The notes under the pieces were generated by a model that had not been told where the DNA came from, ran no database searches, and was given only the letters and a program-made list of their open reading frames with translations. Below are positions 1 to 7,368 of a DNA stretch of 22,689 bases, piece by piece. Each line of letters opens with the position of its first letter. The first letter of the stretch is position 1. Both the position numbers and the translations under genes were made by a program. Origin of the DNA: an uncultured Microbacteriaceae bacterium (GTDB lineage: Bacteria; Actinomycetota; Actinomycetes; Actinomycetales; Microbacteriaceae); contig CAMLMQ010000024.1 of the NCBI GenBank assembly GCA_946481135.1, positions 1 to 22,689 on the forward strand. Direction: 5' to 3'.

Positions 1-708
1 GAAGGCGGCGTCGTCGCTCGCGAGGACCGTCGCGATGCCCGCGACATCCTCGGCCCGGCCCGCGCGGCCGAGCGGGATGCGCCCGATGATCGCCGCGCGC
101 GCGACCGGGTCGTCGACGATCGCCGAGACGAGCCCGGTCTCGGTGTAGCCCGGCACGACGACGTTCGCCCGGATGCCGCGCGTCGCGTAGGCGTTGGCGA
201 CCGCACGCGTCATGCCGTGCGCTCCGGCCTTCGACGCCGAGTACGCCGTGAACTCCGCGCCCTCCCCGTTCAGCGCGGTGGGGCTGCCGATCACGATGAT
301 CGACCCCCCGCCGAGACGCAGCATGCCGCGCACCGCGTACTTGAGCGTGAGGAAGGCGCCCGTGAGATTGACGTCGAGCGTGCGCCGCCAGGTCTCCAGG
401 TCGAGGTCGGCGACCTTCGCGTCGCGACCGAAGAGCTGCACCCCGGCGCTCGCGACGACGACATCGGGCGTCCATCCGGCGTCGTCGAGCTCCGCGAACG
501 TCGCGGCGACCGCCGCCTCGTCGGCGACGTCGACGCCCGCGGCCCGCGCGGTCGGGAGTGATCCCGCGACGGCGCGTGCCGCGGCTTCGTCGCGGTCGGC
601 GACGACGACGCGCGCGCCCTCGTCGGCGAACCGCTCGGCGATCGCGCGGCCGATCCCCGCCGCCGAGCCCGTGATGAGCGCCGTCCGACCCTCGAGTCGC
701 TGAGTCAT
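1..708 (-). CDS. SDR-family NAD(P)-dependent oxidoreductase (3' end beyond window)
   Basis: This is a classical short-chain dehydrogenase; 236 codons are visible and the C-terminus runs off the left edge. I translated it from the start ATG at 706-708, which has a GGAGG ribosome site at 717-721. The glycine-rich cofactor motif TGSAAGIG lies at residues 13-20. An Asp at residue 38, at the end of the second strand, suggests NAD rather than NADP. The NNAG element is replaced by SAG (87-89). The catalytic set is Asn114, Ser142, Tyr156 and Lys160 (YSASK). It is the last visible gene of the glycoside operon, 18 bases after the DUF5605-type hydrolase. Such enzymes oxidise a hydroxyl of a sugar or alcohol. 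Given the lactonase encoded divergently from the operon, a sugar 1-dehydrogenase producing an aldonolactone is possible, but the substrate is not shown by the sequence. Confidence 0.9.
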   Translation of the reverse strand, partial: MTQRLEGRTALITGSAAGIGRAIAERFADEGARVVVADRDEAAARAVAGSLPTARAAGVDVADEAAVAATFAELDDAGWTPDVVVASAGVQLFGRDAKVADLDLETWRRTLDVNLTGAFLTLKYAVRGMLRLGGGSIIVIGSPTALNGEGAEFTAYSASKAGAHGMTRAVANAYATRGIRANVVVPGYTETGLVSAIVDDPVARAAIIGRIPLGRAGRAEDVAGIATVLASDDAAF

Positions 709-726
709 GTCGATGTCCTCCAGAGG

Positions 727-2499
727 TCAGGCCGCGGTGAGGCGGATGGCGAGATAGGGACGGGCCGGCAGCGGCACGGTGAAGCTGTCGGCGAAGACCC
801 CGTCGAGGCGGTCGACCGTCATGTTCCAGGTGTCGATCACGTCGACGTGCACCCGCTCCCCGGGGGGCAACGAGATGGTGCGGAAGCTCGGCCGGTTGAA
901 GCCGAAGTACACGATCGAGTACTCCCCCGCGACACCGCCCCACGGCGCATCCCAGTCGGAAGGCAGCGGTTCCAGCACACCGGTCGGCGACTGCGCCGTG
1001 AGCTCGGCGAGGAACCGGATGCGCGCGGGGCTGTCGCCCGTGAGGTCACCGCCCTTCGCCCACCAGATCACCTCGTCGTCGCGGTAGTAGGTCTCGCCGT
1101 GGCCGACGTACCCGCCCCGCACGGCACCCTCCCAGAACCGGCGCACGAGCTCCTCGGCGGTGATGTTGCCCCAGCCCTGGTCGAGGTCGCCCTCGTAGGC
1201 GCACTCGTCGATGACGATCGGCTTGCCCCACTGCTCACGCCACTCGGTCGTGTTCTCGGCGGTGCGGTAGACGTCGATCCGTTGCACCGAGCAGTGCGTG
1301 ATCCACGGGCGCGTGTAGTCGTAGAACCCGAAGCAGTTGTGGATCGAGAGCAGGTGGTCGGCGTGATCCTCCTCGACGACGATCGCCGCCATCCGCTCCC
1401 AGTCGTCGACCGTCTTCGACCACAGCAGGTCGTACTCGTTGGCCATCGACCACCACACGTTGGGGAACGCGGCGAGGCGACGCACGGCGTACCGCACGTA
1501 CCGGTCGTCGGCGGCTCGGCCGAGGTCGGAGAACCCCCACCGGTCGTAAGCGTGGAAGAGGATGACATCCGCCTGGATGCCGAGCTCGCCGAGCTGCTGG
1601 ATGCGGCGCTCGAAGTGCGCCCACCACACAGGGTCGAAGCGGGTCGTGTCGAACCCGCCGTCCGCGTCGCGCGGCAGCGGAAAGCGCTCGGGCTCGTTCG
1701 CGTTGTAGAGGTACGACTTCGGGAACACGCACATCCGGATCTTGGTGAACGGCGACTCCGCAAGTGAGGCGAGCGTGCGTTCCTGCAGCTCGTCGACCTG
1801 ATGCGTCCAGGCGTAGGCCGTCGTGCCGAGCGGCAGGTGACGCGACCCGTCGGCGTGGCGGAAGTGCATGCCGTCGACCCGTACCGGTCCGGGCGCCGAC
1901 GACCCCTCGATCTCGAACTGTCCCTCGAGCCGGTCGAGGCTGCGGGCGGTCGACCTGGTGCGGAACCGCCACCGGCCGGGCACCGACGGCAGGAGGCGGA
2001 TGCGGTAGCGCCCGTCGCCGTCGTAGAAGCCGCCGACCTCGACGCGCTCGCCCGCGGGCGACGTGAACGTCGCGCCGAGCTCGACGTCGACGAATGGGTT
2101 GCCGTGCGACGGTCCGACGATCCGCAGCTCGAAGGGGTGCCAGAGCGACCCCGACGCGTCGTGCTCTACCGTGCGGAGGGCGGCGCCCACGGGTTCGAAG
2201 TCGGGATCGGGTCGGATCGCCGGCGGCTCACGGCGCACGCTCGGGGTCGCCTCGATCGTCGCGAGCTCTGCCCACAACCGGGCGACGGCATCCGGGTCGT
2301 TCCGCAGCCTGGCGTCGCGCTCGACGAGACTGCGCAGCGTGCGGCTGCGGAACTGCAGCAGCAGCGGCGAGTTCGCGACGCCCGGGACCGCGGTGACGAA
2401 CACGGTCCGCGCCTCGGGGTGGTCGAGCACCGTGCCGAGCAGCGTCTCGGGGGTGATGCGCTCCGTCATGTCGTCTCCGTCCGATCCGGTCGCGTTCAT
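727..2499 (-). CDS. DUF5060/DUF5605-type glycoside hydrolase (cytoplasmic, TIM-barrel)
   Basis: This is a 590-residue glycoside hydrolase of the DUF5060-DUF4038-DUF5605 type. Residues about 15-85 form a helical N-terminal segment (TPETLLGTVLDHPEA). About 110-185 match the DUF5060 beta-domain (GNPF, GGFYDGDGRYRIRLLP). About 205-505 are a TIM-barrel hydrolase, and about 510-590 a beta-sandwich tail like DUF5605. The likely acid/base is Glu355 in MANEYD and the likely nucleophile Glu432 in IVIDECAYEG, as in retaining clan GH-A enzymes. There is no signal peptide, so it acts on imported substrate. The ATG at 2499 overlaps the preceding stop (ATGA). A second ATG at 2469 has a better ribosome site (GGAG, 6-base spacer) and would shorten the protein by 10 residues. 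The glycan specificity cannot be told from sequence. Confidence 0.88.
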   Translation of the reverse strand: MNATGSDGDDMTERITPETLLGTVLDHPEARTVFVTAVPGVANSPLLLQFRSRTLRSLVERDARLRNDPDAVARLWAELATIEATPSVRREPPAIRPDPDFEPVGAALRTVEHDASGSLWHPFELRIVGPSHGNPFVDVELGATFTSPAGERVEVGGFYDGDGRYRIRLLPSVPGRWRFRTRSTARSLDRLEGQFEIEGSSAPGPVRVDGMHFRHADGSRHLPLGTTAYAWTHQVDELQERTLASLAESPFTKIRMCVFPKSYLYNANEPERFPLPRDADGGFDTTRFDPVWWAHFERRIQQLGELGIQADVILFHAYDRWGFSDLGRAADDRYVRYAVRRLAAFPNVWWSMANEYDLLWSKTVDDWERMAAIVVEEDHADHLLSIHNCFGFYDYTRPWITHCSVQRIDVYRTAENTTEWREQWGKPIVIDECAYEGDLDQGWGNITAEELVRRFWEGAVRGGYVGHGETYYRDDEVIWWAKGGDLTGDSPARIRFLAELTAQSPTGVLEPLPSDWDAPWGGVAGEYSIVYFGFNRPSFRTISLPPGERVHVDVIDTWNMTVDRLDGVFADSFTVPLPARPYLAIRLTAA

Positions 2500-2963
2500 C
2501 GCACACGGTAGGCGTCGTACACGACGCGGTCGGCTCCGCGCGCCGCCGCGGCGACGAGGAGCGAGTCCTGAAGATGGGCGAACCGGGGTGCGGACGTCTC
2601 GACCGTCACGACGACCCGGAAGTAGTAGGCGTCGGCGCCGACGGCATCCCCGCGCAGCACGGCCTCGAGCACATCCGCCGGACCGGTGCGGATGCCGTGG
2701 GTGCGCAGGTGCAGCAGCTCGCCGTCGCGGGTGCGCGCCGAGTAGCGGGTGTCGATCTCGAGCCGCCCGTCGGGCGCGACGAGCTGCCAGTCGGCACCGC
2801 CGGGCAGCAGCTCGGCCTCGACCTCCCCCGACACCGTCCCGCCGAGGATCGGGACGACGCGACGGTGGCCCGCGCGGGTGATCCCGTAGTCCTCGACCGG
2901 TCCCACGCGCGCGTCGACGCGGAAGACGCGGTCGAGTCCGGTGGTCGGCGGGTCGAGGATCAT
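2496..2963 (-). CDS. DUF3237 domain-containing protein
   Basis: This is a 155-residue single-domain protein matching the DUF3237 pattern. It has a G-H-R-R-V-V-P-I-L-G-G-T segment near residues 32-43, then LLPGGADWQ, a central DTRYSARTRDGELL segment, a YYFRVVVTVET strand pair and a C-terminal VVYDAYRVR strand. Members are predicted small beta-barrels. I know of no firmly assigned reaction for the family. It starts at an ATG overlapping the stop of the serine hydrolase (ATGA at 2960-2963), and its own stop overlaps the next start, so it is translated in strict coupling with two hydrolase genes. No signal peptide or membrane segment is seen. Its place between an esterase-like protein and a glycoside hydrolase suggests a role in processing the same imported substrate. 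Confidence 0.9.
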   Translation of the reverse strand: MILDPPTTGLDRVFRVDARVGPVEDYGITRAGHRRVVPILGGTVSGEVEAELLPGGADWQLVAPDGRLEIDTRYSARTRDGELLHLRTHGIRTGPADVLEAVLRGDAVGADAYYFRVVVTVETSAPRFAHLQDSLLVAAAARGADRVVYDAYRVR

Positions 2964-4099
2964 CGCGAGGGTTCGAGCTCGGCGACGAGGGCGTGGATGC
3001 GCTGGGCCGCCTCGATCGCGCGCGCGTCGGCCCCGCCGGGGTAGGGGGTGCGTCGCACGAGGTAGCCGAAACTCACGCCGGTGAGCGGATCGTGGAAGCC
3101 GAGCCCCCCACCCGCGCCGTCGTGGCCGAAGGCGCGACGGCTGCCGAACGCGAGGTTCTCGGTGGGCTTCTGGAAGACGATGCCGTAGCTCCGCGGGATG
3201 CCGATGACCGCGTCGATGCCCGAGACCTGGGGCTGGGCAAGCCGCGCGACGGTCGAGGGCGCCAGCAGGGCCGGGCCCGTGAGGCCGACCACCGTCTCGG
3301 CGAAGAGGCCCGCGACCCCGCGCGCGCTCACCGTCGCGAAGCCCGCCGGATTGCCGAGACGGCGTCGCGTGCGAGCCCACTCGTGCTGCTCGTCGGGGGT
3401 GCGCTGCACTCCGATGCTCGCGAACACCTCGCGGCCCATCTGGCCCGGCGTCTGCGTGAACGGCGGGGTCCCGGGCGCGTCGGGTCGGATCATCGGCAAC
3501 GTCTCGAGCACGCGACGTTCGAGCTCGGGGGTGCTGCCGACGTGGAAGTCGAGGTCGCGGGGGGCCCGGAACTCGGCCTCGAAGAACTCGCCGAACGTGC
3601 GGCCGGTGACGCGGCGCACGAGTTCCGAGGCGAGCAGTCCGATCGTGAGCGCGTGGTAGCCGAAGGTCGAGCCGGGCCGCCACCAAGGCAGCTGTGCGGC
3701 GAGACGCTCGGCGCACGCGACCGGGTCGAGCGTGTCGTCGTCGGTCAGGCGGGGATCCGTCTCGGGCAGGCCCGCCTGGTGCGACAGGAGTTCCCGCACG
3801 AGGATGCCACCCTTGCCCTCCGCGGCGAACTCGGGCCAGTAGTGGGCGACGGGGGTGTCGAGGTCGAGCTCTCCGCGCTCGACGAGCAGTCCGACGACGA
3901 ACGCGATCGAGTTCTTCGACACCGACATCGGGATCATGAGCGAGTCGGGTGACATCCCCTCACCGCCCCACAGGTCGACGATGCGCTCCGCGCCGCGGTA
4001 TACGGCGAGCTGGAACGCGTACTCGGGGTCGCGTTCCGTCGCGGACTCGAAGAACGTGCGGATCTCGCCGAAACCCTCGGCGACGTCACCGGAGACCAT
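2960..4099 (-). CDS. Serine hydrolase, beta-lactamase/EstB-like fold (class C family)
   Basis: This is a 379-residue serine hydrolase of the beta-lactamase-related group (Pfam Beta-lactamase), which includes EstB-type esterases and D-aminopeptidases. The nucleophile motif SxxK is S59-V-S-K62. The Tyr motif is Y148-H-A, instead of the YxN of true class C beta-lactamases. The third motif is HDG in FGHDGAGGG, which replaces KTG. These replacements fit an esterase rather than a penicillin-binding enzyme. No signal peptide is present, which also argues against beta-lactam resistance. I chose the ATG at 4099 because AGGAG ends 7 bases before it. A GTG at 4105 overlapping the previous stop is the alternative (two extra residues). 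Sitting directly after GH3, it could remove an ester group from an acylated glycoside; this is inference. Confidence 0.9.
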   Translation of the reverse strand: MVSGDVAEGFGEIRTFFESATERDPEYAFQLAVYRGAERIVDLWGGEGMSPDSLMIPMSVSKNSIAFVVGLLVERGELDLDTPVAHYWPEFAAEGKGGILVRELLSHQAGLPETDPRLTDDDTLDPVACAERLAAQLPWWRPGSTFGYHALTIGLLASELVRRVTGRTFGEFFEAEFRAPRDLDFHVGSTPELERRVLETLPMIRPDAPGTPPFTQTPGQMGREVFASIGVQRTPDEQHEWARTRRRLGNPAGFATVSARGVAGLFAETVVGLTGPALLAPSTVARLAQPQVSGIDAVIGIPRSYGIVFQKPTENLAFGSRRAFGHDGAGGGLGFHDPLTGVSFGYLVRRTPYPGGADARAIEAAQRIHALVAELEPSR

Positions 4100-4101
4100 G
4101 G

Positions 4102-5916
4102 TCACACTCCTGCCCGGAACAGCGGGTCCGCGGCGTCACCGGGCACGTCGACGCGGGATTCGAGGATCGACGCGGTGCTGCGCGGAACGTCGAAGGGCAG
4201 CGCACCACGGGCCGCCCCCGGCCGGGTGAGGGCCTCCAGCACGGCGGCATCCGACGACCCGTAGACGGCGACGGCGGCCGCGACGTGCGGCAGCAGGGGC
4301 GTGAGGATGGCGGGTCGCTCGAGGTGCGCGACGAGCACGACCGGCGCGTGCTCGGCATAGCCGGCGAGGCGCTCGATCTCCTCGTCCGCGTACTCGAGGC
4401 TGCCGGCGTGGAACGCCGACTCCAGCGCGAAGCGGTCGCGGGGCTCGTACGGCGTCGCGAGGCGCGTGACGACGACGTCGGCGTCGCTCGGCGCGCCGAC
4501 GGCGTCGAGACCCGCCGCGACGACGGCATCCTCGGCGATCTCCGGGGCGAAGACGCGCGTGCCCGCCGCGAGCGGAAGCCGCGAATCGGGGTCGGAGAGC
4601 ACCGTGACCGACGCCACCTGCGTGCGGTGGCCGGCAGCACGGAACTCCGGCTTGCCGACGATCTCGACGGCGGCGTCCTCGTCGACGTACGGGTCGTCGA
4701 AGAGGCCGAGCTCGAACTTGACGGTCAGCAGTCGGCGCACGGACGCGTCGATCCGCTCCACGGACACCCGACCGGACTCGACGAGCTCGACGATCCACCG
4801 CGGGTCTTCTTCGCCCCCGAACTGGTCGAGTCCCGCCTCGAGCCCCTTCGCGACGCGCTCGAGCTCGGTCAGATGCTCGACGCCCCAGGATCGGGGGGGC
4901 AGGCTCTTGCCCCCGATCACCGACTCGGTGATCAGGCCCCAGTCGGCACAGATGACCCCCTCGAAGCCAAGGCGCTCGCGCAGCAGCCCGGTCACGATCT
5001 GGCGGTTGAAGCCGAACCCGACCTCCTCGATCGGCTCGCCGTCGATCACGAGCCCGATCGGCACGCCGTACGAGGGCATGATCGCCGAGACGCCGCGCGC
5101 GAGCACCCGTCGGAACGGCTCGAGGTGGTAGTCGAACATCCCGCCCGGGTAGTCCTGTTCCTTGCCGTACTCGAAGTGCGGGTCCTCGCCGTGCCGCTGC
5201 GGCCCGCCGCCAGGGAAGTGCTTCGCCATGCAGGCGACGCTCGACCGGCCGAGGCTCGGCCCTTGGAATCCGTCGACATAGGCGACGCCGAGGCGCGCGA
5301 CGACGTCGGCGCTCTGCCCGAAGGTGCTGTACTGACGCGGCCAGCGGGGCTCGGTCGCGACGTCGAGGGTCGGGTGCAGCGCCGAGCGGATGCCGAGCGC
5401 GACGTACTCCTGGCGGGCGATGTCGGCGAAGGTGCGCACGAGGCCCTCGTCGGCGAGGGCGCCGAGGCCGAGCGGCTCGGGCCAGGCGGAGAGGTGCTCC
5501 GCCGTGAACGACGCCCCGAAGTTCTCGGCGAACGAGTGGCGCGGGTCGGTCGAGATCGTGACGGGGATGCCGAGCCGCGTCGACTCGGCCGCGCGCTGCA
5601 CCTGGTTCGCCCAGCGCGCCATTTCGCGCGGGGCCGGGATCTGGTGCACGTTCAGGTGGGTGACGCCGCGGTCGGCGATCATCATGGCCGCCGTCTCCGG
5701 ACGGTCGGCGAACGGCCGGCCGTCGAGGTAGCCGTCGACGGTGGTGCTGACGACCGTTTGCACCATCTGCCCGGCCTTCTCGGCGAGCGTCATGCGATCG
5801 AGCAGGTCATCGACGCGGTCGGCCACGGGCAGGCGCGGGTCTTCGTACGGATCCATCACCCCGTTGCCGTTGAGGTCGCGGTAGCGGGTTCCGTCGGAGT
5901 CGGTGGCGAAGGTCAT
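4102..5916 (-). CDS. Glycoside hydrolase family 3 protein (beta-glucosidase-like)
   Basis: This is a 604-residue GH3 enzyme. It opens with a calcium-loop-like DLNGNGVMDPYED segment (14-26), typical of one group of bacterial GH3 proteins. The N-terminal TIM-barrel follows (about 35-400). It shows STDPRHSF (122-129), the KHFPGGG substrate loop with Lys232-His233, and the nucleophile Asp325 in GVICADWG. The alpha/beta C-terminal domain (about 430-604) has FHAGSLEY and YGSSDAAVLEAL...RGALPFDVPRS. There is no fibronectin-like third domain and no signal peptide, so the enzyme should cleave imported beta-glycosides in the cytoplasm. The general acid/base is not identifiable by eye, as is usual in this family. 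The ATG at 5916 overlaps the TetR stop (ATGA). An upstream open frame extends further, but there it lies within the TetR gene. Confidence 0.95.
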   Translation of the reverse strand: MTFATDSDGTRYRDLNGNGVMDPYEDPRLPVADRVDDLLDRMTLAEKAGQMVQTVVSTTVDGYLDGRPFADRPETAAMMIADRGVTHLNVHQIPAPREMARWANQVQRAAESTRLGIPVTISTDPRHSFAENFGASFTAEHLSAWPEPLGLGALADEGLVRTFADIARQEYVALGIRSALHPTLDVATEPRWPRQYSTFGQSADVVARLGVAYVDGFQGPSLGRSSVACMAKHFPGGGPQRHGEDPHFEYGKEQDYPGGMFDYHLEPFRRVLARGVSAIMPSYGVPIGLVIDGEPIEEVGFGFNRQIVTGLLRERLGFEGVICADWGLITESVIGGKSLPPRSWGVEHLTELERVAKGLEAGLDQFGGEEDPRWIVELVESGRVSVERIDASVRRLLTVKFELGLFDDPYVDEDAAVEIVGKPEFRAAGHRTQVASVTVLSDPDSRLPLAAGTRVFAPEIAEDAVVAAGLDAVGAPSDADVVVTRLATPYEPRDRFALESAFHAGSLEYADEEIERLAGYAEHAPVVLVAHLERPAILTPLLPHVAAAVAVYGSSDAAVLEALTRPGAARGALPFDVPRSTASILESRVDVPGDAADPLFRAGV

Positions 5917-6530
5917 GGTGCTTTCTGCGGAGGTTCGGTGGCGGTCGTGATGAGCTGGATGAGCAACTGGATGCGGCGACGCATGTCGACGGAGTCGTCG
6001 TAGAGCCACTGCAGCTGCAGTCCGTCGAGCGCGGCGAGCAGGAGCGACGCCACGTCGTCGGGGTCGAGGTGCGCCGGCAACTCGTACTGGTCGCCGCGGT
6101 GAGAGAGGATGCGGTCGCGGATGCGGGTGCGCACGCGCTCGTACCGGGTGCGGATGAGCTCGTGCGCCGGGTTGTCTTCGGTCAGACCATCCGCCGTGAT
6201 GACGGAGAGGAACTGCACCCACGTCGGGTCGGCGATGTTGCGCGCGACCATCGCGTCGTAGCCGGCGAACGGGGAGGCCCCGCCGAGTCCGAGCCGGTCG
6301 GCGAGCCCGGCATCCTCCTCGAATCGGCGTTGCACGACGGCGTCGAGCAGCGCCTCCTTCGACGGGAAGTGGTGCAGCAGACCCGACTGGGTGATGCCGA
6401 CCTTGTCGGCGATCGCCGCGATCGAGGCCCCGTGGTAGCCGTGCAGCGCGAACTCGCGCGCCGCCGCGTCGATGATCACGGCCCGGCGGTTCTCCCCGCG
6501 AGGGCTTCGCCTCGTCGCCTTCTCGCTCAT
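5913..6530 (-). CDS. TetR/AcrR family transcriptional regulator
   Basis: This is a 205-residue TetR regulator. The N-terminal helix-turn-helix covers about residues 15-65 (IIDAAAREFALHGY, SIAAIADKVGITQSGLLHHF, then PSKEALL). The C-terminal half is a helical ligand-binding domain. The start ATG is at 6530, four bases after the ATPase stop. The gene lies inside the operon, between the transporter and the enzymes, so the operon would encode its own regulator. The obvious operator candidate is the palindrome-bearing tandem repeat at 11764-11823 in front of the operon, giving autoregulation. The inducer would be the imported compound or a product of it. Assignment of the operator is inference. Confidence 0.95.
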   Translation of the reverse strand: MSEKATRRSPRGENRRAVIIDAAAREFALHGYHGASIAAIADKVGITQSGLLHHFPSKEALLDAVVQRRFEEDAGLADRLGLGGASPFAGYDAMVARNIADPTWVQFLSVITADGLTEDNPAHELIRTRYERVRTRIRDRILSHRGDQYELPAHLDPDDVASLLLAALDGLQLQWLYDDSVDMRRRIQLLIQLITTATEPPQKAP

Positions 6531-6534
6531 CGCC

Positions 6535-7368
6535 TCACTCCGTTCCCGCGGTGCCGAACTCCGCGCTCTCCAGGATCGCGCGGCGCTTGCGCTGACCCTC
6601 GGGGTCGGGCACGGGCGCCGACATGAGCAGCCGCCGGGTGTAGGGATGTTGCGGGTCGCCGGTGATCTGGTCGACGCCGCCGGATTCGACGAGTTCGCCC
6701 TGGTTGAGCACGAGCACGCGGTGGCTGATGTGTCGGATGACCGAGAGGTCGTGCGAGACGAACAGGTAGGCGCAGCCGGTCTGGCGCTGCAGCTCGATGA
6801 ACAGGTCGAGCACGCGCGCCTGGGTCGAGAGGTCCAGCGCCGACACCGGCTCGTCGCAGACGATGAGTTTGGGGCGCAGGGCCAGGGCGCGGGCGATCGC
6901 GACACGTTGCCGCTGCCCGCCCGAGAACTCGCGGGGCAGCCGGTCGGCGGCATCCGCGGGGAGGTTGACGCGCGCGAGCAGCTCACGCACCCGGTCCGAG
7001 GCCTCACGCCGCGACACACCTTGCGCACGCAACGGTTCGGCGAGGATCTGCTCGATCGTGAGCGACGGGTTCAGCGACGTGTACGGGTCCTGGAACACGA
7101 CCTGGATGTCGCGGCTCAGTTCACGACGGTCGGACCGGGACGCGTGGGTGATGTCGCGACCCTCGAAGGTGATCGTGCCCCTGCTGGGTTTCACGAGGCC
7201 GAGGATCGCCCGCCCGATCGTCGTCTTTCCCGACCCCGACTCGCCGACCAGGCCCAGCGTCTCACCGGGTTGGATGTCGAACGAGATGTCGTCGAGCGCG
7301 CGGAAGGTCGAGCGACCCTTGCGGAAGTCGACGCCGAGCTTGTCGACGGTGAGCAGCGGCGCGCTCAT
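6535..7368 (-). CDS. ABC transporter ATP-binding protein, OppF/DppF type
   Basis: This is a 277-residue ATPase of the peptide/opine/oligosaccharide importer class. Walker A is GESGSGKT (42-49), the Q-loop lies in VFQDPYTSLNP, the signature is FSGGQRQRV (from 148), Walker B is LIVCDEP (168-174) and the switch His is 206. The C-terminal HPYTRRLLMS segment is typical of the OppD/OppF oligopeptide-binding extension. It pairs with the ATPase half of the fusion protein encoded just upstream to make a heterodimeric motor. The ATG at 7368 overlaps the stop of the fusion gene (ATGA). The family transports peptides, nickel or, in actinobacteria and thermophiles, beta-linked oligosaccharides. With glycosidases in the same operon, a glycan or glycoside substrate is more likely here. 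Confidence 0.96.
   Translation of the reverse strand: MSAPLLTVDKLGVDFRKGRSTFRALDDISFDIQPGETLGLVGESGSGKTTIGRAILGLVKPSRGTITFEGRDITHASRSDRRELSRDIQVVFQDPYTSLNPSLTIEQILAEPLRAQGVSRREASDRVRELLARVNLPADAADRLPREFSGGQRQRVAIARALALRPKLIVCDEPVSALDLSTQARVLDLFIELQRQTGCAYLFVSHDLSVIRHISHRVLVLNQGELVESGGVDQITGDPQHPYTRRLLMSAPVPDPEGQRKRRAILESAEFGTAGTE

Noticed and set aside
194..703. Plus-strand frame opposite the SDR gene
   Set aside because: The minus strand encodes a dehydrogenase with all cofactor and catalytic motifs; the plus frame is Ala/Ser/Arg-rich shadow.
2960..4105. Beta-lactam resistance function for the serine hydrolase
   Set aside because: No signal peptide, motifs altered to YHA and HDG, and a catabolic operon setting.
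3949..6003. Long open plus-strand frame (684 codons) opposite the GH3 gene
   Set aside because: Very rich in Arg, Asp and Val with no recognisable domain; it is the antisense of a clear GH3 gene and arises from high third-position GC.
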